Source of the DNA: Candidatus Falkowbacteria bacterium
GTDB lineage: Bacteria; Patescibacteriota; Patescibacteriia; Patescibacteriales; Patescibacteriaceae
Assembly: GCA_026396835.1 (NCBI GenBank)
Contig: JAPLWA010000006.1
Span: forward strand, 48,088-112,087
Direction of reading: 5' to 3'
Length of the DNA stretch: 64,000 nucleotides
In this document: one piece after another, positions 23,297 to 32,495 of the stretch
Layout of the letters: every line of letters begins with the position of its first letter
How positions within the stretch are numbered: the stretch's first letter is position 1
The notes under the pieces: model-generated
What the model saw: only the letters and a program-made list of their open reading frames with translations
What the model was told of the DNA's origin: nothing
Databases searched by the model: none
Position numbers and translations under genes: made by a program

Positions 23297-23992
23297 TTAA
23301 TTAGCTGAATTAAGGGAGGGTGTATTATCCTCAAAAAGGATACGTCGAGTAAGACGAGCAGACCGACTATGCTTTTTCTTGGCACTTACTATTATAGTAT
23401 TAAGTCCACGCTCCAAATAAATATTCTTTTTAAAACTTCCGTCATTACTAACTTGCACATCTTGACCATTAATTTGCACATCACTTTCTGATTCTGTTTG
23501 GCCAACAATTTCTAAATCCTTCTTGGTGGTTTGAAAATCACTAGCTGGATAACTAACAATTAAACGCGGCGCTTGAAAGATTTTATTAATTAAGAACACA
23601 ATATAAATCAAACAAAGCAGAGCCGCTAATCCGATTAACAAATTTCTAATTAAGGCTGGAATGGCAATTAAATATTTTTTCGCCACCACCTGCCTTTCAA
23701 ATAAGGCTTCATTTTTATCCTCATTCAAAACCACTTCACCACTAAACTCTTTAAGTAAGCTTTTATAATCTAGACCTAAAAAACGAGCATACTCCCTTAA
23801 AAAATTTTTAGCATAAACCCCGGTAGGCAACTTTGTTTTATCATTATCTTCTAGGGCCTTAAGATAGTCTACTTTAATTATTAACTTCTTGGCAACTACT
23901 TCAATTTTTAAGTTTTTTTGTTCTCTTGCGCAACGTAATTGCTGACCGACACTATCAGAATCAAACATCAAAGATTTTTTTTGGAAAAACAT
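23297..23992 (-). CDS. RodZ-like HTH membrane protein
   Basis: 231 residues (ATG at 23992; the second Met at 23968 is an equal candidate). N-terminal helix-turn-helix of the RodZ kind: GQQLRCAREQKNLKIEVVAK, then YLKALEDNDKTKLPTGVYAK and FLREYARFLGLD. One membrane segment near 117-138 (LIGLAALLCLIYIVFLI), then an Ig-like extracytoplasmic domain (EIVGQTESESDVQINGQDV). RodZ links MreB to the wall-synthesis machinery; without MreB in view, a cell-shape role is inferred from the domain order only. Confidence 0.7.
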   Translation of the reverse strand: MFFQKKSLMFDSDSVGQQLRCAREQKNLKIEVVAKKLIIKVDYLKALEDNDKTKLPTGVYAKNFLREYARFLGLDYKSLLKEFSGEVVLNEDKNEALFERQVVAKKYLIAIPALIRNLLIGLAALLCLIYIVFLINKIFQAPRLIVSYPASDFQTTKKDLEIVGQTESESDVQINGQDVQVSNDGSFKKNIYLERGLNTIIVSAKKKHSRSARLTRRILFEDNTPSLNSAN

Positions 23993-24036
23993 GCTTATAT
24001 ATAATAATTGAAATAATTAGTAATTATCTACGGAGC

Positions 24037-24723
24037 CTACTCTGGAACACAACAATTTTTCAAAGGGTCAACGCAATAAAAATTTGTTGTATCAAATTTT
24101 TCTCCTGCGCCACATACAGTAGCCACGCATTTATCATCAGCGCATTGGGTTTTTTCTTGAGTCTTACTTTTATAACAGCAATGCTTTCCGTCACCACAGC
24201 CAAGTTTCGCTGAAATCTCTCGGCCAGTAGGACTAGTATCACACATCGTGGTATCCAAATAACAGTGTCCATCATATCGAGGACTTTCGCACTCAGTCCC
24301 TGTTGTTGTCGAAGTTGTGCTTGTAATCGTATCTGGTGGTGGCGAAGCATGGAAGGTTCCGCCCAAAGTTTCTGTGGTAAATTTAATAATTAAATAACTA
24401 GAAAACACTATTAGCAAACCAACCACTGAGCCGAGAATAATATCTTTTCCTTTTTGTACTTTATCACTTGAGCCGCCAGACAAAATCCACATTAAACCTC
24501 CAAACACAAACATCAATAAAGTTAGGGCTCCAACAATGCCTAAAATAAAGTTAGCCACACTCACTCCCAAAGCGATAAAAGTATTAAGCGTGCAGGGATT
24601 TGTCTTAGAGCAATTCGCGGCATTAATAATATCCTGACTTAAGATAGATGCAGCTGAAGACATAGCTGGAGCAAGCAGCACTAATGCCAAGCTCAGGGTA
24701 ACTAATATTTTTTTTAGTTTCAT
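24037..24723 (-). CDS. Pilin-like (T4SS_pilin type) protein with Cys-rich tail
   Basis: 228 residues from the ATG at 24723; the longer frame overlaps the upstream gene. A signal peptide (LVLLAPAMSSAA) is followed by two membrane segments (VANFILGIVGALTLLMFVFG and GSVVGLLIVFSSYLIIKF) separated by a short basic loop, the layout of VirB2-like pilin subunits widespread in Patescibacteria. The last ~90 residues carry about a dozen Cys in CxxD/GxxC patterns (MCDTSPTG, CGDGKHCCYK, CGAGEKF), probably a disulfide-knotted surface domain. It follows the sugar-binding lipoprotein gene with one base between stop and start. Confidence 0.65.
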   Translation of the reverse strand: MKLKKILVTLSLALVLLAPAMSSAASILSQDIINAANCSKTNPCTLNTFIALGVSVANFILGIVGALTLLMFVFGGLMWILSGGSSDKVQKGKDIILGSVVGLLIVFSSYLIIKFTTETLGGTFHASPPPDTITSTTSTTTGTECESPRYDGHCYLDTTMCDTSPTGREISAKLGCGDGKHCCYKSKTQEKTQCADDKCVATVCGAGEKFDTTNFYCVDPLKNCCVPE

Positions 24724-24724
24724 A

Positions 24725-26110
24725 TTATTGACCAATAGTTTGTTGAACTCTGCCAGCGGCAATGTTCACGGCTTGTTCTAAGGCCTCGGGATTAGCAACG
24801 ATCAAATCAACCATTTCATTAATCGCTTTTTCAGCGGAAGGAAAATCTCTACCTCGATACCAGCTCTTTGCTACTAGCAACTGACTAGCAAAAACCTTAA
24901 GCTCGTCATTGTTAAGTTGCTCGTTAATCAATGAACGCAAAGCAGTAAGATGTTTTGTTTTATCTAGATATTTTTTTACTTGCTCTGGCTTAGTGGTCAT
25001 GAACTGTATAAAGTCCCAAGCTTCATTTTTATATTTACTTTTACTAGACACACCCTCTACCCAATAATTAGCCACGTTAGCTTCATTAGGATTACCCTCA
25101 ATCTGAGGGAATTTGGCGATTGCAAAATTAAGCTTTGGGGCCTGGGCTTGAATAATTGGCAAGTCATATGAATAACCAAAGAAAATAGCTAGCTTACCAT
25201 CAGTAAAGCGTTTTAGAGAATTATCTAACTGACTATTCCAAGAATAAACTTCTTTTGACGGGTTAGCAAAGTCAGCATAGAATCGAGCCGCCTCCATACC
25301 TGGGTTATAACCTCGCTCAGCAAAGATTGGTGGAATAGTATTGAAAGTAACCTCATTACCCTCCATCATCACAGCTCCGTTTTGCATCATTAAGGCAGCT
25401 AAAATATCAGCTGAGCGCTCAATGTTAGCAGAGCCACCCAAGGCCACTCCGGACTGAATTAAATCACCCTTCAAATCTTGCTTGGTTAATTTTTTAACCG
25501 CTTGCTGAAAATCTTTGTTCCAATAAGTTGGCAACTCGGCAATACCGGCGTTGTTCAATAAATCTTTATTGTAATACATGCCCAAGGTGTCAATCGACAG
25601 AGGTAAAGCATAAATTTTTGGTTGGTTCGCATCATTTAAAACAACATCATTATAAACCGTATCAACGAACATATTTTTGACGTCTGTTACAGTAACACTT
25701 TTTGTGGTTCGCAATTCTGGTATAACTTCTTTTTTTAATGTTCCTTTGGTCACAGGATAAACCATGGAAATTGAATCTGGCAAAGGACTCATTTTACTCT
25801 GATACTTTCTTACCCAAGTATTTTGAATTGAAAATATATCTGGTCCACGATCTTCAGCTAAAGCATCTAACAGGGCTTGCTCATATTCATCATAACGTAA
25901 CTTACGATAGTTGATTGATATAAAAGGATGAAGCTGCTGGTAAGCTTGAATTAATGGATCAAAATCATCTGGTCCATCCCAAACGCGCCAATAGTTGATA
26001 GAAATTGGCTGCATCTTTTGCTGCACATCTTTTGAAACAGTTTTACAACCAAAACCAGTAGTTGCAACTACTGAAACTAAGATTGCTAAAACAAATATTT
26101 TTCTATACAT
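24725..26110 (-). CDS. ABC-type sugar-binding lipoprotein (family 1)
   Basis: 461 residues. Lipoprotein signal with lipobox GFGC at residues 20-23, then a periplasmic-binding-protein fold: INYWRVWDGPDDFDPLI, DALAEDRGPDIFSIQ, YALPLSIDTLGMYYNKDLL, FQQAVKKLT. This matches family-1 solute-binding proteins for sugars or oligosaccharides. No permease or ATPase gene lies beside it in the window. In a Gram-positive-like envelope it would sit on the outer face of the membrane. Confidence 0.8.
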   Translation of the reverse strand: MYRKIFVLAILVSVVATTGFGCKTVSKDVQQKMQPISINYWRVWDGPDDFDPLIQAYQQLHPFISINYRKLRYDEYEQALLDALAEDRGPDIFSIQNTWVRKYQSKMSPLPDSISMVYPVTKGTLKKEVIPELRTTKSVTVTDVKNMFVDTVYNDVVLNDANQPKIYALPLSIDTLGMYYNKDLLNNAGIAELPTYWNKDFQQAVKKLTKQDLKGDLIQSGVALGGSANIERSADILAALMMQNGAVMMEGNEVTFNTIPPIFAERGYNPGMEAARFYADFANPSKEVYSWNSQLDNSLKRFTDGKLAIFFGYSYDLPIIQAQAPKLNFAIAKFPQIEGNPNEANVANYWVEGVSSKSKYKNEAWDFIQFMTTKPEQVKKYLDKTKHLTALRSLINEQLNNDELKVFASQLLVAKSWYRGRDFPSAEKAINEMVDLIVANPEALEQAVNIAAGRVQQTIGQ

Positions 26111-26168
26111 AGGTTAAATTAATGTCCTATACATTATAGCAAAATTTTAACTCCTAAACAACGACTTT

Positions 26169-27035
26169 TTATAAGACTTTTGGACGATATTGCAGGGCCT
26201 CGGCAAGATGTTCGAGCTTTAATTCATCACTCCCTGCTAAATCGGCAATCGTACGTCCTAATTTTAGGATTCTGAAATAAGCCCTAGCTGATAAATCGTA
26301 TTGCAAAACAGCGGCTCTCATCAAGGCTCTTAATTCATCCGACAAATTACAATATTTTCGAGTTAAGGCTGAGCTCATTTCAGCGTTAGCAACGCAATTT
26401 ATTTCACTAAATCTTTCAGCTTGTCTAAGCCTTGCCTTGGCTACTCGATTTCTAATTATCAAAGAACTTTCGCCACTACTTGGGGTATCAAGTTTTTCAA
26501 ACTCTAAGCGTGGTACTTCAATATGAATATCAATGCGATCTAAAATAGGCCCGGAAATACGTTTGCGATAAGCCATAATTTGGCCAGGCGAACAAATACA
26601 GTGTTTTTCATTATCTCCAAAATAGCCACATTGGCAGGGATTCATAGCCGCTACCAGCATGAATTTGGCCGGAAAGATAAGTTGACCAGCAGCACGACTA
26701 ATCGCTACCACGCCGTCTTCTAGGGGCTGACGCAGGTTGTCTAGCACTGGTCGCGGGAATTCGGTAAACTCGTCTAAGAACAAGACGCCGCGATGGGCTA
26801 AGGATATTTCACCAGGCCTAGGCCATGCCCCGCCACCAACTAGGGCGGCGCCGGACGCGGTATGGTGAGGCGACCTAAATGGCCGACTATTTACTAAGCC
26901 TGTACCAGGTGGCAAATGACCAGCCACGCTATAAATTTTGGTAATTTCTAGTGCTTCACTTAAAACCAAGTCGGGCAAAATTGACGGCAAACTTCTGGCT
27001 AGCAAAGTCTTACCGCTACCCGGCGGACCGGTCAT
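26169..27035 (-). pseudogene. comM: comM, C-terminal part (cut off by the integrated element)
   Basis: 288 residues beginning MTGPPGSGKTLLA, the Walker A of the Mg-chelatase-like AAA+ ATPase, then VLFLDEFTEF (Walker B), NPCQCGYFGD, RISGPILDRIDIHIEVP and the C-terminal helical domain (RAYFRILKLGRTIADLAGS). The N-terminal ~218 residues are at 36955-37638, beyond a 9.95 kb insertion. The first codon is a natural internal Met, so a truncated ATPase might still be made from the recombinase transcript (stop and start overlap as TAATG). ComM is a helicase that aids branch migration in natural transformation; here it is presumably broken while the element is integrated. Confidence 0.9.
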
Positions 27036-28621
27036 TAAGAAGTTAGGGACGATAACGCACTAGGCAAAGAAAATGGCCTAGAAATAAGAGGAATTATTGT
27101 TTGTATTTTTATAGTCCTACTAACTGTGTTCAATTTAATGCCATCTAACACAATGTTTAAAAACTGCTTTTTCTCTTCAAAACTAAAATTATCCATTCTA
27201 TTTTTAGCTATAGTACAAAAATGTCTTACTTTTGTTCTAATTATTTTTTTATCTATTGAGGTGTTTTTAACCTCTTTTAAATTTAAGATATTATCTTTAG
27301 CTGTCTCTAGTTCTTTATTTAACTCATTAGTCTTTCTTATAAAAACATCCTTTTCTATTAGCCCTTCCCCGAAAACATCAACTAACTTATCCTGTTTTTT
27401 CTCTAGCTCATTAATTCTTTTCTCGTTTTCTATTATTTTATCTTCGGCACTATTAAAACTCATGTTATGTTTATCTGCATGCTTTTCAAGATGCTTCAAA
27501 ATTATCTCTGGTTTTAAAATAGCTTCCTTCACAGATTCCCAAACTAAATTATCCATTTTCTCAGTCTTAATCATACTGCCATCGCAATCCTTAGGAAGAG
27601 GGAAGTTTTTAATTCTATTATTGCACCTATAAGATAAATAATTTTTATGAGGGTTACTACAATAGGTTGAGCCACAAACATCACACTTAATTAAACCACT
27701 TAATAAATATTGTCTTGTTGATTCTCTCCTTTTGCTCTCCTTATTCTTATTTAAAATATTTTGAACCAATAAAAAAATCTCTTTATTTAAAATTGGAGTA
27801 ATTAAAATAGGTATCCATTCTTTCTTTTCTCTTAGCTTTCTCCCTGTTCTAACAATTTTTTTAAACTTTCTCTCTCTGCTATTTTTTGTTTCAACTGCTG
27901 AGAATTTATTATAATAAGCAATACCGATATAATCTTCTCGAGTTAAAATCCTATGGATTGTAGACTTACCCCATTTAATGTTGCCTTTAGTTGGTGGAGA
28001 AACTTTTTCATCTTGTAGTCTTTTTACTACTGCTCTTATGCTTCTTAATTCTATAAAAAGATTAAATATTTTTTTAACAATCTCGGCTTCTTTTTTATTT
28101 ACAACGTAATAACCATCTTTCTTTTCTTCTTTCTTAATATAATCATAACCATAAGGAGACAAAGAGCCAACGACAACACCTCTCTTTGCTTTTTGCAATC
28201 GGCCACCCCTAGTTCTCTCTAATATTCTAATCTTCTCCTGTTCAGCCACAATACCCTGCATCTGCATTAAGAGACGATTATTAGGGTCATCTTCTAGTTT
28301 ACCTTGAGAAGTATAAATCTCAACACCATAGCGCTTAATCTCGCTTATTATAAACAACTGGTTGCCAAGCTCCCTTGAGAGCCTGTCTAAATGATAAATA
28401 TAAACTGCTTCAAATTCATTATTTTTAATACCTTCTCTTAATTTACAAAGCTCTGGTCTATCAATAGTTTCTCCAGACCAACCCTCATCAATAAATTCAC
28501 CAACTAAAATATTACCATCTTCTTTTATCCTTTCTTTAAGGATGGCAACCTGTGAATCTATTGTTTTTTCTTCTTTCTGTCTATCACTGGAGACACGAGC
28601 ATAATAAACCGCTTTTTTCAT
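27035..28621 (-). CDS. Large serine recombinase, comM integrating
   Basis: 528 residues. Resolvase domain AVYYARVSSDRQKEEKTIDS (Ser at 8 or 9 probable nucleophile), GWSGETIDRPEL and YHLDRLSRELGNQL; recombinase domain RILTREDYIGIAYYNKF; zinc-ribbon CDVCGSTYCSNPHKNYLSYR; long coiled coil (IIENEKRINELEKKQDKLVD). The last codons, ending SLTS and TAA, cross the left attachment site, so the stop codon comes from comM. In the excised circle the frame would read on for about 20 residues. Encoded at the very end of the element, as is usual. Confidence 0.9.
   Translation of the reverse strand: MKKAVYYARVSSDRQKEEKTIDSQVAILKERIKEDGNILVGEFIDEGWSGETIDRPELCKLREGIKNNEFEAVYIYHLDRLSRELGNQLFIISEIKRYGVEIYTSQGKLEDDPNNRLLMQMQGIVAEQEKIRILERTRGGRLQKAKRGVVVGSLSPYGYDYIKKEEKKDGYYVVNKKEAEIVKKIFNLFIELRSIRAVVKRLQDEKVSPPTKGNIKWGKSTIHRILTREDYIGIAYYNKFSAVETKNSRERKFKKIVRTGRKLREKKEWIPILITPILNKEIFLLVQNILNKNKESKRRESTRQYLLSGLIKCDVCGSTYCSNPHKNYLSYRCNNRIKNFPLPKDCDGSMIKTEKMDNLVWESVKEAILKPEIILKHLEKHADKHNMSFNSAEDKIIENEKRINELEKKQDKLVDVFGEGLIEKDVFIRKTNELNKELETAKDNILNLKEVKNTSIDKKIIRTKVRHFCTIAKNRMDNFSFEEKKQFLNIVLDGIKLNTVSRTIKIQTIIPLISRPFSLPSALSSLTS
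27036..27052. other. Attachment site at the recombinase end of the element
   Basis: Plus-strand TAAG-AA-GTTAGGGACG: comM sequence, the two-base core (27040-27041) and the element arm. The recombinase stop codon (27035-27037) lies on the comM side of the core. Confidence 0.7.
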
Positions 28622-28648
28622 ACCAAGTGATGCTTAATTAAATTAAAA

Positions 28649-29182
28649 TTAATAATTGTTACCACCCATTTTGGTTCTAACATAATCATCAAACTGTGGT
28701 ACAGTACAATCATCAATAAAGGCTTCACCAAGTTCATTGATTGAACACAATAGTTTAACTTGACTAACACTAGCCTTATCAATATTCTCCATATAATCTG
28801 CTATTTGGGTGTTTGTGCTAGCGTCGTAAAGTCTTTTTACATTAGTAATATAGGTTATAATATTAGGCCAATTTTCAGTATAAGAAACCAAGACAAAACA
28901 TTTTTTGAGTGCTGTGTTGTAATAGCTGTGATAAGTAGAGAAGCTTAATGTGACACCTATTCTACTATCTGTTGTTCCGTCTGATGAAATTGCGTTAGCC
29001 AATGTAGTTGGACCTAATTGTGCACACGCCAATGACTCATCAGCACTTACTTTATTGTTTGACGTAGGCTGTATCGTTTGAGTCTCGGCTTGAGACGTCT
29101 GTACCTGTGAAAGGTTTGATTCAGTTGTACATCCAGAAAGTACTAACAAACAAATAGGTAAAACAAATATTAATTTTTTCAT
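28649..29182 (-). CDS. Lipoprotein, element cargo
   Basis: 177 residues, lipobox VLSGCTTE. A Gln/Ser/Thr-rich linker follows, then a compact domain with four Cys (ACAQLG, KCFVLVSY, LCSIN, DDCTVP) that could form two disulfides. It lies between the recombinase and the excisionase-like gene on the same strand. No family recognised. Confidence 0.6.
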   Translation of the reverse strand: MKKLIFVLPICLLVLSGCTTESNLSQVQTSQAETQTIQPTSNNKVSADESLACAQLGPTTLANAISSDGTTDSRIGVTLSFSTYHSYYNTALKKCFVLVSYTENWPNIITYITNVKRLYDASTNTQIADYMENIDKASVSQVKLLCSINELGEAFIDDCTVPQFDDYVRTKMGGNNY

Positions 29183-29183
29183 A

Positions 29184-29354
29184 TTATTTATTTATAAATT
29201 TATCAAAATCTTCTTTTTTAATTCTCCATTGACCAACCTTAATAGCTTTTAACTTACCACTTTTGATATACCTAAAAATAGTCATCTTACTAACTTTTAA
29301 AATCTTAGCTATTTCTTCTACTGTGTAAAATTGATATTCACATTGTTCTTTCAT
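29184..29354 (-). CDS. Excisionase-type helix-turn-helix protein
   Basis: 56 codons from the ATG at 29354: FYTVEEIAKILKVSKMTIFR, then YIKSGKLKAIKVGQWRI. The fold and many residues match the 7276-7455 protein of the other element (VS-x-MTI-x-RYIK-x-GK). It is short and easily missed. Expected role: directionality factor that makes the serine recombinase excise, or a local regulator. Confidence 0.7.
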   Translation of the reverse strand: MKEQCEYQFYTVEEIAKILKVSKMTIFRYIKSGKLKAIKVGQWRIKKEDFDKFINK

Positions 29355-29363
29355 ATTATTTAT

Positions 29364-29744
29364 TTAGTTTACAGGGAATATACCAATGTACTGATTACCA
29401 AAATCATCAACACAAGTAACCTTAAAATTAGAATAAGAATCTCTTGTGTCTGAAATAAAAGTTATTGTATGTTTTTCTGTAGCTGTATTAGCATTTGTAG
29501 TAACTGAATATGGCACAGAAGCACTTCCTCCTTCGTATGTCCATATACAAGTAGAATCGTTGCCACTAGGAATAGACAGCGAGAAACCATCTTTACCGTT
29601 ATAAAACTTATTAACACTTACATTTACTATATCAGTTTTTGCATTTTTATTAGTATTTACTGTAGAATTTTTGGCGTCATTATAGCTACATCCACTCAAA
29701 GACAGAGCAACGACAAGCATTAAGATTGGAATAATTTTTTTCAT
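29364..29744 (-). CDS. Small lipoprotein, element cargo
   Basis: 126 residues, lipobox SLSGCSYN. After an Asn/Thr/Lys linker the mature domain is beta-rich (FYNGKDGFSLSIPSGNDS, IWTYEGGSASVPYSVTTN) like an Ig-type fold, with two Cys that may pair. Its start lies five bases after the stop of the 29750 gene. Confidence 0.55.
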   Translation of the reverse strand: MKKIIPILMLVVALSLSGCSYNDAKNSTVNTNKNAKTDIVNVSVNKFYNGKDGFSLSIPSGNDSTCIWTYEGGSASVPYSVTTNANTATEKHTITFISDTRDSYSNFKVTCVDDFGNQYIGIFPVN

Positions 29745-29749
29745 ACTAT

Positions 29750-30049
29750 TTATTTGAATTGTCTAAAACAATCATCATCTTTTGCTTTCTTGGATTCTTT
29801 CATCTTATCATAAGTGGCAGTAGGTCCTTTAACAAATTTATCATCAGTTATCTCAAAACCATTCAATTTTGCTAATGCCATATAATCTTTCTGAACATTA
29901 TCAAGACATTCTTTTAAACTTTGTTGTTTTTTATTCTCCTGTCTTTCAACTAATTCCTGCTTACTCTTTTCAACAGAATAATAAAATCCTCCTAAAATAA
30001 TACAACCAAGTAATATTGAAATCGCTAAAATTAATTTATTTTTATCCAT
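29750..30049 (-). CDS. Small membrane-anchored protein, element cargo
   Basis: 99 residues with an N-terminal membrane segment (LILAISILLGCIILGGFYY) and a Lys/Gln-rich helical tail that would be outside the cell. Two Cys occur in the tail (ECLDNV, DCFRQF). Cotranscribed with its neighbours. Unknown family. Confidence 0.5.
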   Translation of the reverse strand: MDKNKLILAISILLGCIILGGFYYSVEKSKQELVERQENKKQQSLKECLDNVQKDYMALAKLNGFEITDDKFVKGPTATYDKMKESKKAKDDDCFRQFK

Positions 30050-30075
30050 ATAATTTTAATAGCTATTTTATAAAT

Positions 30076-30759
30076 TTAGTTACTAACTCCTAACATTTTT
30101 AATTCTTTACCTGTGTTGGGGTCTATAATGTAATCATTATCATAAGCCCCACCTTCTTCATAATATTTATGTCTGCTTATTATTAAATCACCCCTAAATT
30201 CTCCATCTTTAACCAGGGACAAGCTATTACCGTCTGATATTAATTTGATTTGATTGTCGTTTAAATTATATGAAAATATAGCGCCAGAGGTTACCCACGC
30301 TAAAGACATGAAATAAATATAATTATTATCAAGTGATATTAATGGGTTTGATAAATTTGCTATTTTATCTATCGGAAATTTTTCTCCTACTGCATTAAGA
30401 AGAAGATTAATATCTTTTAAGTCAGAAGACTTAAAAACCTTTTTCTCTACCAAGGTGTCTAAATTTAATAACCAAATTTGATTATAATTTGTTGTCCCGC
30501 CAGCAAAATCAATAGACGGTACCTTATCTCCTATATCTCTCACGAAAACTATTAATTTTTTATCTTCTGATAAACTTGGTTGACTATCACCACCAGTAAA
30601 CGTAACTTGTTTTTCGTTCCCACTTGAATATTTAACAAAAATATTTCCACCTCTATTAATAACACCATCAGCCCTATCATCTGTTGGGTTTTTTACAATT
30701 TTATAACTACAGCCACTTAATATTAAAACTGAAATTATTAGGATTATAAATCTCTTCAT
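30076..30759 (-). CDS. Lipoprotein with TolB-like repeats, element cargo
   Basis: 227 residues, lipobox ILSGCSYK. The mature part has strands of the TolB/WD40-like type: VTFTGGDSQPSLSEDKKLIV, QIWLLNLDTLVEKKV, NPLISLDNNYIYFMSLAW, IFSYNLNDNQIKLIS. Too short for a whole propeller, so perhaps a partial or oligomeric one. One base separates it from the next gene. Confidence 0.55.
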   Translation of the reverse strand: MKRFIILIISVLILSGCSYKIVKNPTDDRADGVINRGGNIFVKYSSGNEKQVTFTGGDSQPSLSEDKKLIVFVRDIGDKVPSIDFAGGTTNYNQIWLLNLDTLVEKKVFKSSDLKDINLLLNAVGEKFPIDKIANLSNPLISLDNNYIYFMSLAWVTSGAIFSYNLNDNQIKLISDGNSLSLVKDGEFRGDLIISRHKYYEEGGAYDNDYIIDPNTGKELKMLGVSN

Positions 30760-30760
30760 A

Positions 30761-31909
30761 TTATTTGATGCTAACTAATTTTTTTGAAACCCATCCATTT
30801 TTATTTCCAAATTTAATTTTAACCCAGTCTTTATTAGACAAATCAATAATTTCATACTTTATATTTTTCTTAAGTTGACCAATAACCCTTGAACTTGTAC
30901 TTGCCTTTTCTCTTAAGTTGATTGTATTATTTACCACTACATATTGAATTTGTTTTATACATTCTGTTTTATCAGCACTAGTGATATACCCCTGATTACA
31001 GTAACAAGTATTGTTGTATAAATATGAATTCAACGGACACTCTGTATTGTTAGTTTGAAAATTTACCCCTATTTCTTTTTTTACCAAGAAGAAATTGGAA
31101 TCTACCATCACTATATTTGTGATATCGCAAGTCTCATTATCATCTTGCAGGACAACTTTGTCATAGCGCTCTATTCTTAAATTAGTCCCCAAATTAATAA
31201 CTATGTTTTTATTAAGATATCTACTAAATGTTCCGCTAAAACAACCAAATCCATATTCAATAGAATAATAACCACCACCATAATCACTTTTTATAACTGC
31301 CTTTTTGGCAGCTGTATCTAATTCTATTAATTTATAATAAACATTGTTTTGTTTTTCTGCGCACTGATTTTCACTATTAAAGGTGTACCCTGCATAACAT
31401 TCACACTTGTTTGTTGATGAGTTATAAGAAGAATAAAGTCCAAACTTACTTCTACAAGCTTGATTGCCATCTAAACATCTTTGGTTACCATATGAATCAG
31501 AATTCATAATATAGCCACTCATGCACTTACATCCTCCGCTTGAATAATCTGACATAGCGCCTATCCCATATTTCTCAGAACAAGAGACACATCTACTTCC
31601 CGTAAAAGTATTATCCCAAACATAGCCACTACTACATTTACAGCTATTACTGTAGCTATCATATTCGGACCCTAAACCATAATTGTCATAACAATATGAG
31701 GAACCACTTACACAATATGGCTGGCCCATAAAGCTTTTACCCCAAATGTAACCACTCATGCATTTACAATATCCAGAATAATCTGCATATGCCATTAACC
31801 CATATTGTGAACAATCCAAAAAAGCTTTAGATGGTAGAGGAATAAAAATAGCTACAATAAAGATAACTAAAACTAATTTAAACCAATTATCTTTTATAAT
31901 ATTTTTCAT
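30761..31909 (-). CDS. Secreted Cys-rich protein with C-terminal SH3 domain
   Basis: 382 residues from the ATG at 31909; longer starts overlap the small gene upstream. Signal peptide (KLVLVIFIVAIFIPLPSKAF), then four similar Cys-rich repeats of about 35 residues: C-x-YG-x(6-10)-Y-x(5)-C-x-C-x-SGY-(I/V)-W or M, e.g. YSGYCKCMSGYIWG. A fifth copy (CPLNSYLYNNTCYCNQGYI) precedes a bacterial SH3 domain (VVNNTINLREKASTSSRVIG, then WVKIKFGNKNGWVSKKLV). SH3b domains bind cell-wall peptide or surface targets. The EGF-like repeats suggest an adhesive or rigid stalk. Probably exposed on the surface of the host of this element. Confidence 0.75.
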   Translation of the reverse strand: MKNIIKDNWFKLVLVIFIVAIFIPLPSKAFLDCSQYGLMAYADYSGYCKCMSGYIWGKSFMGQPYCVSGSSYCYDNYGLGSEYDSYSNSCKCSSGYVWDNTFTGSRCVSCSEKYGIGAMSDYSSGGCKCMSGYIMNSDSYGNQRCLDGNQACRSKFGLYSSYNSSTNKCECYAGYTFNSENQCAEKQNNVYYKLIELDTAAKKAVIKSDYGGGYYSIEYGFGCFSGTFSRYLNKNIVINLGTNLRIERYDKVVLQDDNETCDITNIVMVDSNFFLVKKEIGVNFQTNNTECPLNSYLYNNTCYCNQGYITSADKTECIKQIQYVVVNNTINLREKASTSSRVIGQLKKNIKYEIIDLSNKDWVKIKFGNKNGWVSKKLVSIK

Positions 31910-31913
31910 ATTG

Positions 31914-32078
31914 TTAATCATTGAAATAATCATTGTCATCACTTGACCCATTCTTTAGAGAACTTATTTCACTTTTTAAATCATCAAGTTTTGAGATTAT
32001 ATTTCCATAACCTTTCTTTACAGCGCTGGCAGTAAACAATACAACAAGAATAAGAGTAATAATAAGGTCCCATGACAT
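31914..32078 (-). CDS. Small membrane protein with coiled tail
   Basis: 54 codons: one membrane segment at the N-terminus (LIITLILVVLFTASAV) followed by a helical tail (ISKLDDLKSEISSLKNGSS) and an acidic end. Stop lies four bases before the start of the SH3 gene. Typical of small phage or plasmid membrane proteins; unnamed. Confidence 0.5.
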   Translation of the reverse strand: MSWDLIITLILVVLFTASAVKKGYGNIISKLDDLKSEISSLKNGSSDDNDYFND

Positions 32079-32171
32079 ATTTTTATAATTTTATAAATAA
32101 TTTATAGCTACTTACATTTTAACACTATGTCAACTTTTGTCAAGTTTTGTTAATACTGATATTTGCCTCAT

Positions 32172-32495
32172 TCATACCCCATATCTCCTGCTTCTATACT
32201 CAAGGTTTAAACAAGCCCTACAACCAAATCCCTGATTTATAGGCTGTTTATACAGCTTTCCAACCCTTCTCCCGCACAAGGGGCATTTAAACCAATACCT
32301 AAGGCCTTTATAGTGGGTAGCGCTAGTTATTAACCCTATTTTAAGGCCATCAGCCTCAATCTCAGAGTAAAGTAAAATCTCCTTTAGTTTTCCCCTGGTT
32401 CTTTTTAAGAATAAGTTAATATCTATTTGTTGGCAGTCCTCAACTAAAAATTTTTTGCCTAAATCATTAAGGTTTGATAATTTCATTTTTTTCAT
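32172..32495 (-). CDS. Zinc-ribbon protein of mobile elements
   Basis: 107 residues with CPLCGRRVGKLY and, 20 residues on, CRACLNLEYRSRR, a four-Cys zinc ribbon repeatedly seen in short proteins on plasmids and integrated elements. The start overlaps the end of the next upstream gene by 29 bases. Likely nucleic-acid binding; function unknown. Confidence 0.65.
   Translation of the reverse strand: MKKMKLSNLNDLGKKFLVEDCQQIDINLFLKRTRGKLKEILLYSEIEADGLKIGLITSATHYKGLRYWFKCPLCGRRVGKLYKQPINQGFGCRACLNLEYRSRRYGV

Noticed and set aside
27126..27632. 168-codon plus-strand frame inside the recombinase gene
   Set aside because: It is the complement of the coiled-coil part of the serine recombinase, with a hydrophobic, Ser/Leu-rich composition typical of antisense reading.
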